From the NCBI GenBank assembly GCA_019356535.1, contig CP037918.1:2016315-2080314 (forward strand): DNA of 64,000 nt. The letters run 5' to 3'. The notes under the pieces were generated by a model, which saw only the letters and a list, made by a program, of their open reading frames with translations, was not told the origin of the DNA and searched no databases. Both the position numbers and the translations under genes were made by a program. This document shows, in pieces, positions 39,168 through 48,559 of this stretch. The stretch is from Chromatiaceae bacterium (GTDB lineage: Bacteria > Pseudomonadota > Gammaproteobacteria > Chromatiales > Chromatiaceae). Position 1 is the stretch's first letter; each line of letters begins with the position of its first letter.

Positions 39168-41533
39168 AACGTCTCAGCCTCTACAGCCTGCGCTTCAAGG
39201 CCCTGCTGCTGGGCGTCGTCCCTGCGATGTTGATGAGCCTGCTGATCGGCACCTACCTGATTGGCGTCCGTTTCGCCAGCCTGGAAGAATCGCTGGAAAG
39301 CCGTGGCAAGGCACTGGCCAACGAGCTGGCCGCCATGTCGCTCTACGGTCTATTCAGCGGCGATCGCAATACGCTGGAATCTTCGGTGCGCACCTTCCTG
39401 TCGCGCCCCGACGTCGTGAAGATTCAGGTACGTGACAACCACGGCCAGCTGATTCTCGAGCTCCACAAGCCCGAGCTGAGCCAGCGCGCCCAGGGAAAGA
39501 GCTCGGTGCGGCTGCACCACTTTCGCGCCCAAGTCCGAGGTATCTCGCTCCCTAGCCCAAGCGATCTGCCCAGCGATGCAGAAACCCTACCGCCCCCTTC
39601 TCCCCCGGCACTGGGGATGGTCGAGTTGACATTGATCGACGAGTCACTGGTGACATTGCAGCATAAGGCCTTGATCACCACCCTTGTGATCATTGCTGCT
39701 GGTATCTTGCTGACCTCGCTGATCGCACTGTTCATGAGCGAACGCGTGGTACGTCCTATCATCGCGCTCTCCAAAGCGGTCGAACGGATACGCAGAGGGG
39801 ACCTCAGTGCACGCGTGGAGCAACGCTCGCGGGGCGAGATCGGCCTCCTGGAGGCCGGCTTCAACCAGATGGCCCAGCGCATTGCCATGACCCAGGACGA
39901 ATTGCAAGCAGAAGTGGAGCAGGCGGTGAAAGACCTGCAAACCACCATGGACGCACTCGAAGTCCGCAACATCGAGCTCGACCTGGCGCGCAAGCGTGCA
40001 CTGGAGGCGAGCAAGGCCAAGTCCGATTTCCTGGCGATCATCAGCCACGAGATCCGCACCCCCATGAACGGCATCACCGGCTTCGCCCGCCTGCTGGCGC
40101 GCAGCAACCTGTCACCGGAGCAACGCGAACAGCTCAAGGCCATTCAGGAATCAGCCGACAACCTGCTGGCCAGCATCAACGAGGTGCTCGACTTCTCCAA
40201 GCTGGAATCCGGCCAGCTCCAGTTCCACGATGAACCCTACCGCGTGCGCTCGCTGGTCAGCAGCGTCATCACCCTGTTCACGCTCCAGGCCGAGGAGAAG
40301 GGCCTGCAACTGCGCCACCTGGTGTATGACGATGTACCAACCTGGCTGGTCGGCGATACCCTGCGTATCCGCCAGGTGCTCATCAACCTGGTGGGCAATG
40401 CCATCAAGTTTACCGAGTCGGGCACAGTGACCGTAAGGGTGATGCGCGACGGCGACGACGACAAAGAGCTCATCACTTTCAGCGTGCAGGATACGGGCAT
40501 CGGCCTCGATCCCCTGGTGGGAGACCGACTTTTCGAGCCCTTTACCCAGGGCGAGAGCAATACCACGCGACGGTACGGCGGCACGGGTCTGGGTCTGAGC
40601 ATCAGCAAGAAACTGGTCAAGGGCATGCAGGGCGGCATCGGCTTCGACAGCGAACCGGGCAAGGGGTCGACCTTCTGGTTCAGCCTGCCGTTGCGTATCC
40701 CCGAGAAACTGTTCGGTAACTCCAGCATGGTTGCCGTCGACGAAGACTGTTTCCTCTCCCATACGCCGCTGGCAGGCATGCGCATCCTGGTAGCGGACGA
40801 CAACCCCATCAACCTGGAGCTCACCCGAACCATACTTCAACGCCATGAAGCTGCCGTGAGTACGGCGACCACCGGCCGGGAAGCCTTGCAACTGGCCGAG
40901 AAACAGTTCTTCGATCTGATCTTGATGGATATCCACATGCCGGTAATGAGCGGCCTGGAAGCAACCAAGGCGATTCGCAACGGCAGTGGGCCCAATACGG
41001 CAACACCTATCGTCGCCATCACCGCCGATATCACCGCCTCCAACCAGAAGCGCATCTTTGCCGTGGGCATGAACGAGATCATCATCAAGCCACTGGAAGA
41101 GACCCGCCTGATGAGCGTCGTCAACAACCTGTTTCACCCGCGCAACCGCCTCGACGAACAGGGAGAAGACGCGTCACACGCGACACACAACGAGCCGATG
41201 CAGGACGAGGAGCTGCCGGTAAGAGACAGGGAGTCCGCCTTGCGCGTGGCCGGGGGAGACCAGCAGATCGCCGACCGCATGTTCAGCATGCTCCTGGACA
41301 ACCTGGAAAAGGACCTGCCCCAGTTCCAGCGGCTGGCGCAGAGCGGGGATATGCAGCAACTCTGGGAACAGGCCCACAGGCTGAAGGGGGCCGCGGCAGC
41401 CTGCGGCACCCCCGCCTTGCACCGCCTGCTCGACCAACTGGGAAGCGCTGCGCGGGGCACCAACCCCAGTGACATCACGGTACTGATCGAGAGGCTCACC
41501 GAACAGCTCGCCCTGCTGCGCCAGCAGAACTGA
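39164..41533 (+). CDS. Hybrid sensor histidine kinase (HAMP-HisKA-HATPase-REC-HPt)
   Basis: A 789-residue tripartite kinase of BarA-like design. Membrane helices at about 11-36 and 169-190 enclose a periplasmic domain; a HAMP linker and coiled coil follow. His295 in SHEIRTP is the autophosphorylation site; the ATPase has N-box LVGNAIKFTE and G-boxes DTGIGL and GGTGLGLSI; receiver Asp589 (LMDIHMP); HPt His738 (AHRLKGAAAACG). All phosphorelay residues are intact. Start at 39164 follows AGGAGG. The target response regulator is not encoded nearby. Confidence 0.94.
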   Translation: MKRLSLYSLRFKALLLGVVPAMLMSLLIGTYLIGVRFASLEESLESRGKALANELAAMSLYGLFSGDRNTLESSVRTFLSRPDVVKIQVRDNHGQLILELHKPELSQRAQGKSSVRLHHFRAQVRGISLPSPSDLPSDAETLPPPSPPALGMVELTLIDESLVTLQHKALITTLVIIAAGILLTSLIALFMSERVVRPIIALSKAVERIRRGDLSARVEQRSRGEIGLLEAGFNQMAQRIAMTQDELQAEVEQAVKDLQTTMDALEVRNIELDLARKRALEASKAKSDFLAIISHEIRTPMNGITGFARLLARSNLSPEQREQLKAIQESADNLLASINEVLDFSKLESGQLQFHDEPYRVRSLVSSVITLFTLQAEEKGLQLRHLVYDDVPTWLVGDTLRIRQVLINLVGNAIKFTESGTVTVRVMRDGDDDKELITFSVQDTGIGLDPLVGDRLFEPFTQGESNTTRRYGGTGLGLSISKKLVKGMQGGIGFDSEPGKGSTFWFSLPLRIPEKLFGNSSMVAVDEDCFLSHTPLAGMRILVADDNPINLELTRTILQRHEAAVSTATTGREALQLAEKQFFDLILMDIHMPVMSGLEATKAIRNGSGPNTATPIVAITADITASNQKRIFAVGMNEIIIKPLEETRLMSVVNNLFHPRNRLDEQGEDASHATHNEPMQDEELPVRDRESALRVAGGDQQIADRMFSMLLDNLEKDLPQFQRLAQSGDMQQLWEQAHRLKGAAAACGTPALHRLLDQLGSAARGTNPSDITVLIERLTEQLALLRQQN

Positions 41534-41537
41534 CCTC

Positions 41538-41996
41538 TCAGCGAGTTGCCTCGTCCAGGCGTTGCATTGCCGCTTCCACCGCCCGGTCGAGATCACGCTG
41601 CGCCTTGTCCAATACGGCCTTGCCCCAGTGCACCTGCTGCACCTCTACCGCGGCCGCCAACTCTCGCCCCTCGAGCACCCGGTCGCCCATGCGGACCCGG
41701 TAAGGCAGTGTTGCATAGGCCAGCAACGGCGTGGTGTGCTCCATGGCACCGGGCTCCACTGCCTCGTATTCGTAGAAACAGCTCAGCGTCTGCCCGGCCG
41801 CGCCGACCTTCACCTCGGCATATTCCGGTTCGACGATGCGATTGCCCGCATGCCGCCACTGCGCCACGTCGATCCCCGTCAGGTCGGCCGCCAGCCCGCG
41901 ACAAAAGCTCACCCGAGGATCCTCCTGCGGCCCGCTGCAAGCGGCCAGCATGCCCGCCACGGCCAGTCCCGCTGTCCAACTGCGGACGCACACCAT
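41538..41996 (-). CDS. Putative lipoprotein of unknown function
   Basis: 152 residues with a lipoprotein signal: hydrophobic core then LAAC at about 17-20, acylated cysteine 20. Two further cysteines (about 32 and 72) could pair. The C-terminal third is a helical charged region. I recognise no family. It converges with the kinase gene (4 bp apart) and lies 21 bp downstream of xthA on the same strand. Confidence 0.75.
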   Translation of the reverse strand: MVCVRSWTAGLAVAGMLAACSGPQEDPRVSFCRGLAADLTGIDVAQWRHAGNRIVEPEYAEVKVGAAGQTLSCFYEYEAVEPGAMEHTTPLLAYATLPYRVRMGDRVLEGRELAAAVEVQQVHWGKAVLDKAQRDLDRAVEAAMQRLDEATR

Positions 41997-42017
41997 GTCC
42001 CGCCCCCTCTCAATTGT

Positions 42018-42833
42018 CTACAGCGCGATATCCACCCACACCGGTGCGTGATCGGAAGGCTTGGGCATGGCGCGAATCTCGTAGGAGATGCCGGCATCGC
42101 GTACCCGCTCGTTGAGCGGCCTGCTGGCCAGTTCGAGATCGATGCGCAACCCGCGCTTTGGCTCACGCTCGAATCCGCGCGAGCGATAGTCGAACCAGCT
42201 GAAACAATCGTCCACCTCGGGGTGTACGGTACGGAAGGTGTCGTGCAGCCCCCAGTCGAGCAGCCCTTGCAACCATTCGCGCTCTTCGGGCAGAAAGCTG
42301 CACTTGCCCTCGCGCAACCAGCGCTTCGCGTTGGCCTCGCCGATGCCGATGTCGCGGTCCTGCGGGGCGATATTCATGTCGCCGATGACGATCAAGTTCT
42401 GCGTGGGGTCGTACTGCGCCTCGAGCATGGCCTGCAGCTCGGCGTAGAAGCGCCGCTTGGCCGGAAACTTGGTCTCGTGTGCGCGATTCTCGCCCTGCGG
42501 GAAATAGCCATTGATGACGGTGATGTGCTCGCCACCCGGGGTGGCATAGGTGGCGGTGATCAGGCGTCGCTGCGCGTCCTCGCCATCGCCGGGGAGACCC
42601 AGACGGCAGTCCAGCGGTTCACTCTTCGACAACAGCGCCACGCCATAATGGCCCTTCTGGCCGTGAAACACCACGTGATAGCCCAAAGCCTCGACCATCT
42701 CGCGCGGAAACTCGCTGTCCTGAACCTTGGTCTCCTGCAAGCCGATGATGTCAGGATCGAGCCGGTCACGCAGGGCTTCGAGCTGGTGCGGGCGGGCGCG
42801 GATGCCATTGACATTGAAGGATACGATGCGCAT
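42018..42833 (-). CDS. xthA: Exodeoxyribonuclease III
   Basis: AP endonuclease/3'-exonuclease of base excision repair, 271 residues. Catalytic motifs: [39 protein letters not shown] and the C-terminal [11 protein letters not shown] histidine. Its start abuts the stop of an upstream small gene with no gap. Confidence 0.97.
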   Translation of the reverse strand: MRIVSFNVNGIRARPHQLEALRDRLDPDIIGLQETKVQDSEFPREMVEALGYHVVFHGQKGHYGVALLSKSEPLDCRLGLPGDGEDAQRRLITATYATPGGEHITVINGYFPQGENRAHETKFPAKRRFYAELQAMLEAQYDPTQNLIVIGDMNIAPQDRDIGIGEANAKRWLREGKCSFLPEEREWLQGLLDWGLHDTFRTVHPEVDDCFSWFDYRSRGFEREPKRGLRIDLELASRPLNERVRDAGISYEIRAMPKPSDHAPVWVDIAL

Positions 42834-43133
42834 TCAGGTATTCCCCGTGATCTCGTGGGTCTCGCGTTCCCCCATCGCCTCGCCATGCCCGTAGGCCTTG
42901 CCCCAGGCCATGACACGGTGGGGCTGGAGTTCGGCCTCGTCGTCGAGCGCCTCGCCGCAGGGACAGTCCTCACCCAGCAGCGCGCGCAAGGCACGCAGCA
43001 TGCCGTTGGCGTAACCCCGGTTGTACCAGCACTGGCCGTCCTCGTGATGCTCGAGAAAGTCGGCGCTGCCGGTGCGCAGTTCGCGCACCAGGGCGCAGAG
43101 CTGTTCCAGCAGTTCGGGCAGAATCGCGGACAT
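42834..43133 (-). CDS. Small conserved protein upstream of xthA
   Basis: 99 residues, starting MSAILPELLEQLCALV and containing a CxC pair (GEDCPCGEALDD) with a histidine-rich tail (MAWGKAYGHGEAMGERETHE). The cysteines might bind metal; function unknown. It directly abuts xthA and is probably co-transcribed. Unknown family. Confidence 0.7.
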   Translation of the reverse strand: MSAILPELLEQLCALVRELRTGSADFLEHHEDGQCWYNRGYANGMLRALRALLGEDCPCGEALDDEAELQPHRVMAWGKAYGHGEAMGERETHEITGNT

Positions 43134-43205
43134 CGGTATAATGTCGTAAAAGCAAAGCCGCAAGCCTAGCAGGCCCGGCCCGCCCCAGTCATCCCGGAAA
43201 ACGCC

Positions 43206-43529
43206 ATGCCCCTGCCTCCCCTCCTTGCCAATCTCGGCCCCCTGCGCATGGCGTTGCTGGCGCTGGCCCTCCTCTGTTGTCCCCTGGTCTGGCTGGCCGA
43301 CAGCGAACCGGAAGGTATCGGCGTGCTTTTCGCCTACGTCGTACCGGCGCTGATCGTGATCCTGTTCTTCATCCTCATGCTCGATGCCCTGATGAACCGG
43401 GTGTTCATGGTCGAACAGGACAGCGACACGGTAGCGCGATATCGCCTGCGCCTGCGCGCCGACCTGCTCGTCGCCGCCGTGCTGGTGATCAGCTGGTTCG
43501 GCTGGTTCCGCGACATCGGCGCCCTCTAA
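43206..43529 (+). CDS. Small membrane protein of unknown function
   Basis: 107 residues with three hydrophobic helices (about 14-31, 39-61 and 86-102). No signal peptide cleavage site or catalytic motif. Start ATG at 43206. It is divergent from the 99-residue gene before xthA and convergent with dsrS, with palindromic repeats between. Confidence 0.7.
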   Translation: MPLPPLLANLGPLRMALLALALLCCPLVWLADSEPEGIGVLFAYVVPALIVILFFILMLDALMNRVFMVEQDSDTVARYRLRLRADLLVAAVLVISWFGWFRDIGAL

Positions 43530-43533
43530 ACCC

Positions 43534-43574
43534 GTAGGAGGCCCGTCCCCGGGCCGAACCGTTCGCGGCGAGGA
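43534..43574. repeat. Extragenic repeat, type 2, copy 1
   Basis: A 41-base element containing the hairpin GGCCCG-4 nt-CGGGCC. Its reverse complement matches 60863-60902 almost throughout. Confidence 0.8.
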
Positions 43575-43590
43575 CGCCCACCGCCCCATA

Positions 43591-43620
43591 TCCACCCTGA
43601 CAGGGTCACCCCCTGTCAGG
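43591..43620. repeat. Extragenic palindromic repeat, copy 2
   Basis: CCTGACAGGG and CCCTGTCAGG form a 10-bp stem around a 5-base centre; it shares the left 14 bases and the core with 33026-33062. It lies 21 bases past the dsrS stop and may serve as its 3' hairpin. Confidence 0.8.
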
Positions 43621-43641
43621 TAAGTCTGTGGAGGGACGCGA

Positions 43642-44748
43642 TCAGCCCTTCAGGACGTGCAGGTGGCGGTGCAAGGGCTCCATGACCGGTGCCAGTTTCT
43701 TGCGCATGAGGCTGCCGATGGCAGTGGTGCCCTTGAATACCGGGCGCACCACGCCATAACCCATGCCCGAGAGCAGGCGCACCCCGATCAGCGGGGCTTC
43801 GAAGGCGGCATCCAGAGCAAGCACCGCCTGTGCCCCAGCATCGGCCGCCAGCCAGTCCTGCGCCTCGGTCTCGAGTTCCTCGAGGGTGGCGTCCGCGGGG
43901 GTCTCGCGCAACATCGAGAAGTAGTGCGCGATCAGGTCCAGGCTGATGTTGACCACGTCCTGGTTGGATGGCTTCTTGAAGATGCGGAACACCGTGGCCA
44001 GCCAGGCCTGGCCGGCGGGAGACAACACCCGCGCCAGGGCACTGGCCGCGGCATTGCCCGAATCAGCAAGCCCGCCTAACGCTGCCTGGTGTGTCTCCCA
44101 CAGGGGATGGGCGGCCTGCTCGTCCGGGATCGCATCCGGCAGGGTGGCGATGAAGCCAACATAGTACGGCGGCTTGCGCGCAGCTCGCCGCCACAGGTCA
44201 AGGCGTTCCTGCTCGTCGAGCAGGCCTGGCTGCAATACCAGGCGGATAGTTTCGATCTGCTTTTCAGGCTCGCTCTCGAAGGGGAGGAACTCGACCAGGT
44301 ATTCAGCCAGCACCCGCCCCATGCGGCCTTCGACCACCGCCTGCTTGCGCAGCATCTGGCGGGCGTTCTCAGCGTCCTCCATGGCCCACCAGGCGCGCCG
44401 CGCCAGTTCGTCGGTCAGCCCCGGCGCGCAGACCGCCGCCACCACCGCCTCGGGCTCGCCGAGCAACAGCAGTTGCTCAAGGCTGTCGTCCTTCATCTGG
44501 CCCATGCGAGTCCAGCGTTGCAGGTACACGGGGTAGCCACCGGGCGAGCCCAGCACGTGGCCCGAGATCAGCTCCTTGACCTTCTTGATGTATTGCTCAT
44601 CGCGACAGGTCGGCTTGAGGTGGATGCAGGCCTCCCCCTCCTCGGTGAGGCCATGTACCTCCATCACCGATTCCTTGATACGAATCGCCAGCGGCCTGTT
44701 GGCCAGCAACACGTTCAGACGCAGGGCGTCTTCGGGGGACAGGTCCAT
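43642..44748 (-). CDS. dsrS: DsrS, accessory protein of reverse sulfite reductase
   Basis: A 368-residue soluble protein at the end of the dsr operon, in the place and of the size of DsrS. It opens MDLSPEDALRLNVLLANRPLAIRIKES; the remainder is largely alpha-helical with no catalytic motif. In Allochromatium DsrS supports accumulation of DsrK-type proteins without being essential. It follows dsrR after 18 bp. Identification rests on both sequence style and operon position. Confidence 0.88.
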   Translation of the reverse strand: MDLSPEDALRLNVLLANRPLAIRIKESVMEVHGLTEEGEACIHLKPTCRDEQYIKKVKELISGHVLGSPGGYPVYLQRWTRMGQMKDDSLEQLLLLGEPEAVVAAVCAPGLTDELARRAWWAMEDAENARQMLRKQAVVEGRMGRVLAEYLVEFLPFESEPEKQIETIRLVLQPGLLDEQERLDLWRRAARKPPYYVGFIATLPDAIPDEQAAHPLWETHQAALGGLADSGNAAASALARVLSPAGQAWLATVFRIFKKPSNQDVVNISLDLIAHYFSMLRETPADATLEELETEAQDWLAADAGAQAVLALDAAFEAPLIGVRLLSGMGYGVVRPVFKGTTAIGSLMRKKLAPVMEPLHRHLHVLKG

Positions 44749-44766
44749 ATTGCGCCGACAAGGCCG

Positions 44767-45078
44767 TCAGTTGGCCGGGGGGGTGTAGTTGGCGTCGTCG
44801 GGATTGATGAAGACAAACTGGGCGTCACCATCATCGAGTTGCACGAAGTCCAGCGTGGTGTTGTCCAACAGGGGGACAAATTCGGGGGCCATCACAATCT
44901 CGATGCCCTCGCTGGTGATGCGGATGTCGTCCTCGCTGGCCTCATCGAAACCCATACGGTAGTCGTAGGTGCCATCGGCATGTTTCTGCGCGGCGAGACG
45001 CAGGGCCATGCCTTCGGTTCCGCCCTGTTTCGCTGCATTCCTCACCTGTTCGGCCGCGGCCGGGGTTACCTTGAACAT
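44767..45078 (-). CDS. dsrR: DsrR, A-type iron-sulfur scaffold-like protein
   Basis: A 103-residue HesB/IscA-fold protein (MFKVTPAAAEQVRNAAKQGG, YDYRMGFDEASEDD). All three cysteines that define IscA scaffolds are missing: no cysteine occurs at all. This is the diagnostic feature of DsrR, which is thought to act in maturation or post-transcriptional control of dsr products rather than as a cluster carrier. The ATG at 45078 is preferred (GAGGG eight bases upstream); a GTG nine bases earlier is possible. Confidence 0.93.
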   Translation of the reverse strand: MFKVTPAAAEQVRNAAKQGGTEGMALRLAAQKHADGTYDYRMGFDEASEDDIRITSEGIEIVMAPEFVPLLDNTTLDFVQLDDGDAQFVFINPDDANYTPPAN

Positions 45079-45125
45079 GCTCTTCACCCTCTGGTGTATT
45101 GATACTCGTGATGGCCAGGTGTCGG

Positions 45126-46490
45126 TCAGGGCCGGCAGCGCCTGACGAAGTCCACGAACCTGCCCGCCCAGTGGTTGCGCCGTGTATCCCGCAGGTGGGT
45201 GTAGCTGGCGAGCAAGTTACGGTAGCGTACGCCGTCGTACGCGCCGTCGATACCCTGCCCGCGCAGGACGCGGTAGGCGAAGCCCACCTCGGGGGCCAGG
45301 TTCTCGAGCGCCGAGTAATGAAACTCGTGCGCCGCGATCTCTTCACCACCCGGCCAGGGATGCTCGGCCGTCTCCGCCAGGCGGACATAACCCCTGCCCT
45401 GCGGACGCTCGTGCATGACCACATCAGCAGGGATGACACCGACCATTTTACCTTGCTTTCCCTGCCAGGTCAGGCGACGGCACAGGTACATCAGGCCACC
45501 GCATTCCGCGTAGGCCGGACCACCCCGTTCGATGAAATCCTTTATCTGGCCGGCCATTACGGTATTGGCGGCCAGCTGGTCGAGGTGGGTCTCGGGGAAT
45601 CCCCCGCCAATCAGCAACGCATCGGCCTCGGGCAGCCCGCCATCGTGCAACGGGCTGAACGGAATCAACTCGGCACCGGCGCGACGGAGCGCGGCTAGGT
45701 CGTCGGTGTAGTAGAAGCCGAAGGCCTCGTCGCGCGCATAGGCGATGCGCACCTGCCCCTCGCCCCCGACAGCGACGTCGGCAGCCTGCGCCACCCCCTG
45801 GATCTCCGGGGCCGTGCCTGCCAGCGCCAGCAAGGCTTCGAGATCGACCTGTTCAGCGACTCGCCTGGCCATGCGCGCAATCTGCTCGCGACTGCGCGCC
45901 AGCTCGTTGCTGGGTACCAGGCCCAGGTGGCGTTCGCTGATGTGCATGTCCGGGTGCCGCTGCACCGCGCCGAGCACCGGCACTCCAGTGTAGTGCTCGA
46001 TTACCTGCCGCAGCTTGGCCTCATGACGGGCACCGCCTACCTTGTTGAGGATCACACCACCGATGCGGATATTCGGGTCGAACTGCTGATAGCCAAGGAT
46101 CAGTGGGGCCACACCCCGGGTCATGCCCTGGGTATCAAGTACCAGCACTACCGGGGCGTCGAGCTGGGCGGCAAGCGCGGCATTGCTGTTGCTGCCATCG
46201 AGATCCAGGCCATCGTACAGGCCCTTGTTGCCCTCAATCAGGCCGATGTCAGCCCCCTGCATGGCTTGCGCGAATACCTCGCCGATCTCGTCACGCGCCA
46301 TGGTGTAGAAATCGAGATTCACACAGGGGCGGCCGGCGGCCTGGCCGAGCCAGAGTGGGTCAATGTAGTCCGGCCCCTTCTTGAACGGCTGCACCACCAG
46401 CCCCCGCTGCACCAGGGCACCACACAAGGCCAGCGAGACCGAGGTCTTTCCAGAGGACTTGTGGGCGGCAGAAAGATAGAGATATGCCAT
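45126..46490 (-). CDS. dsrN: DsrN, siroheme amidase (cobyrinate diamide synthase type)
   Basis: A 454-residue ATP-dependent glutamine amidotransferase of CbiA/CobB architecture: P-loop SAAHKSSGKTSVSL at the N-terminus, IEGNKGLYDGLD, and a C-terminal glutaminase with AYAECGGLMYLC containing the active cysteine. In dsr operons it amidates siroheme to the form used by DsrAB. No cobalamin genes are adjacent, which supports the DsrN role. Confidence 0.93.
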   Translation of the reverse strand: MAYLYLSAAHKSSGKTSVSLALCGALVQRGLVVQPFKKGPDYIDPLWLGQAAGRPCVNLDFYTMARDEIGEVFAQAMQGADIGLIEGNKGLYDGLDLDGSNSNAALAAQLDAPVVLVLDTQGMTRGVAPLILGYQQFDPNIRIGGVILNKVGGARHEAKLRQVIEHYTGVPVLGAVQRHPDMHISERHLGLVPSNELARSREQIARMARRVAEQVDLEALLALAGTAPEIQGVAQAADVAVGGEGQVRIAYARDEAFGFYYTDDLAALRRAGAELIPFSPLHDGGLPEADALLIGGGFPETHLDQLAANTVMAGQIKDFIERGGPAYAECGGLMYLCRRLTWQGKQGKMVGVIPADVVMHERPQGRGYVRLAETAEHPWPGGEEIAAHEFHYSALENLAPEVGFAYRVLRGQGIDGAYDGVRYRNLLASYTHLRDTRRNHWAGRFVDFVRRCRP

Positions 46491-46548
46491 GTCTGTCGAC
46501 GAAAAAGGCGGCTCGAGGCCGCCTTCTACTGCGCTGTTATCGCGGCAC

Positions 46549-47766
46549 TCAGCCGTGATGCGGATCGACGACCTCGTCGGCCAGCGACTCGGGCAGGAAC
46601 TTGAGTACCCGCACGCCGACGAAGGTGGCTGTCAGCGCCACGGCGACCCCACCCAGACCGAGAAGGAACTCGGGCAGCGAGGGCGCATAGTGCAACGGTT
46701 GGCCATTCACACCTTCATAGAAGCCGGACTCGATGATGATCTTGTCCGGGAAAATGGCCATCGGGAAGGCCTGTCCGCCAATGACGATCACGTACATGGC
46801 AACGATGCCCCCGAGAACCACCAGAAGGCTGGCTGCAACGATGGCACCACGCGAACGACCCAGCCCCGGGTGGAACAGGATGCCCATGGGTACCAGCATG
46901 CCCAGCAGCACCCAGCCGCCCCAGAACAGGGTTGTATAGATGCCGCCGTCGCGCAGGATGAAGGCCTCGTACTCGTGATTCTCGGTGCCGTAGAGATTGG
47001 TCAGGTGATAGACCAGCACGAAGTAGAACACCGCAGCCACGAAGATCCCCAGCAGGTTCTTCAGCCGCAAGAGCAGCTTGTCGCCGATCGGGCGGCCATC
47101 CAGCTTGAAGGTGAACATCAGCACCAGCAGGTAGATAGCCATACCGTAGGCAAAGGACATGATGATGAACATCGGTGCCATGATGGCCGCGTCATAGCCC
47201 TGGCGTGCAACCAGGAAGCCGAAGATGGAGCCGGTACCGGTGGTCAGGATCAGGCGCCAGACGAACGCGACCAGACCTGCGGCCGGGTAATACTTGTTCG
47301 CCTTGCGCTCCATCATGGTGAACAGGTAGACCGCGACGATCACCAGGAAGCCGACGTAGAGATAGATGTTCCAGGCGAAGATCGACTTGAAGTTGTAGGT
47401 GGTCATGGCCACGATCAGGCGGCTGGGTTGACCGAGGTCGAGCACCAGCACCAGCAGGCCGCCGACCAGCAACGCCATCGCCAGCAGACCCGAGAGCCGA
47501 CCCAGCGACTTGTAGATCTTCTTGCCGAATACCGACCCGAAGGCGGCAATGTTCAGCGCCCCGGACGCGGCCACGATCAGGAAGATGGCAAATACGTGCG
47601 GAACACCCCAGACGATCTGGTTGTTCATCCCAGTGACCCAGTGGCCTTCATGCTCCATGTACAGGGTGGCCAGGCCGGCAACGGCCAACACCACACCGAG
47701 TACGGCCAGCAGCCCCCAGTAACGTGGACTCTCGATGCCCCATTCGCGATAGTGAATCTTTTTCAT
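46549..47766 (-). CDS. dsrP: DsrP, NrfD-like membrane subunit
   Basis: A 405-residue quinone-interacting membrane protein with about ten helices (e.g. YVGFLVIVAVYLFTMME). It belongs to the NrfD/PsrC family and forms part of DsrMKJOP, exchanging electrons between the membrane quinone pool and periplasmic DsrJO. Directly follows dsrO in translation order (26 bp gap). Confidence 0.94.
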   Translation of the reverse strand: MKKIHYREWGIESPRYWGLLAVLGVVLAVAGLATLYMEHEGHWVTGMNNQIVWGVPHVFAIFLIVAASGALNIAAFGSVFGKKIYKSLGRLSGLLAMALLVGGLLVLVLDLGQPSRLIVAMTTYNFKSIFAWNIYLYVGFLVIVAVYLFTMMERKANKYYPAAGLVAFVWRLILTTGTGSIFGFLVARQGYDAAIMAPMFIIMSFAYGMAIYLLVLMFTFKLDGRPIGDKLLLRLKNLLGIFVAAVFYFVLVYHLTNLYGTENHEYEAFILRDGGIYTTLFWGGWVLLGMLVPMGILFHPGLGRSRGAIVAASLLVVLGGIVAMYVIVIGGQAFPMAIFPDKIIIESGFYEGVNGQPLHYAPSLPEFLLGLGGVAVALTATFVGVRVLKFLPESLADEVVDPHHG

Positions 47767-47792
47767 AGCTGCTTCAGATGTCCGGAAACTGA

Positions 47793-48557
47793 TCAGATGC
47801 CGCGATAGCGCACACCGGTGTTCAACTTCAGGTCGGCACGCAGTTGCGTGTTGGCCTTCTCGCGCAAGGCCTTGGAGACCTCGCTGTTCGGATCATTGAG
47901 ATCACCGAAGACGATGGCCCCGTGCGGACAGGCATCCTGGCATGCCGTAGTGCTCTCGCCATTGTCGACCCGGTGCACGCAGAAATTGCAGCTCTCCACG
48001 CAGCCCTTGCCACGCGGCGCGATGCTCAACTGCCGGTCGATGTTCTCGTGGATGAAGGAACGTGCCTTGTAGGGGCAAGCCATCATGCAGTACCGGCAAC
48101 CGATGCAGATGTGCCGGTCGACCATGACGATGCCGTCGGCGCGGCGGAAGGAGGCACCGGTTGGGCAGACGTCCACGCAGGGCGGATACTCGCAGTGTTG
48201 GCACATCATCGGCAGGGTAGAAACCCGGCCGGTCAGGCGGTCCTTGACCTTGACGGTACGCATCCAGCGCGGACGCTGGCGATCCCATTCCTCAGGGTCG
48301 GCGCCCTCGGGCATGCGCAGCAGATCCAGACCGTTTTCCTTTTCGCAACCGGTGACACACTCGGAACAGCCGTCCGCACACTTGGTGGTATCGATGAGCA
48401 TGCCGTAACGGACCTTGTCGGTGACCGGATCCGTGCGCGGCTCGGCCTCGGCACTACCACCCAGCAGGAAGACACCGGGCGCCACGGCTGTGGCAGCAGC
48501 GGCAAGCCCCGCCACCGAAACGAATTGTCGACGCTCTTGATCGATCTTCTGGCTCAT
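47793..48557 (-). CDS. dsrO: DsrO, periplasmic iron-sulfur protein
   Basis: Ferredoxin-like subunit of DsrMKJOP, 254 residues. The N-terminus carries a Tat signal (ERRQFVSVAGLAAAATA) and the mature part four cysteine clusters: CADGCSECVTGC, CQHCEYPPCVDVC, CIGCRYCMMAC and CVESCNFC...CQDAC, enough for up to four [4Fe-4S] centres. Start ATG at 48557 follows GGGGAG; GTG six bases earlier is less likely. Three bases after dsrJ. Confidence 0.95.
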   Translation of the reverse strand: MSQKIDQERRQFVSVAGLAAAATAVAPGVFLLGGSAEAEPRTDPVTDKVRYGMLIDTTKCADGCSECVTGCEKENGLDLLRMPEGADPEEWDRQRPRWMRTVKVKDRLTGRVSTLPMMCQHCEYPPCVDVCPTGASFRRADGIVMVDRHICIGCRYCMMACPYKARSFIHENIDRQLSIAPRGKGCVESCNFCVHRVDNGESTTACQDACPHGAIVFGDLNDPNSEVSKALREKANTQLRADLKLNTGVRYRGI

Positions 48558-48559
48558 GA

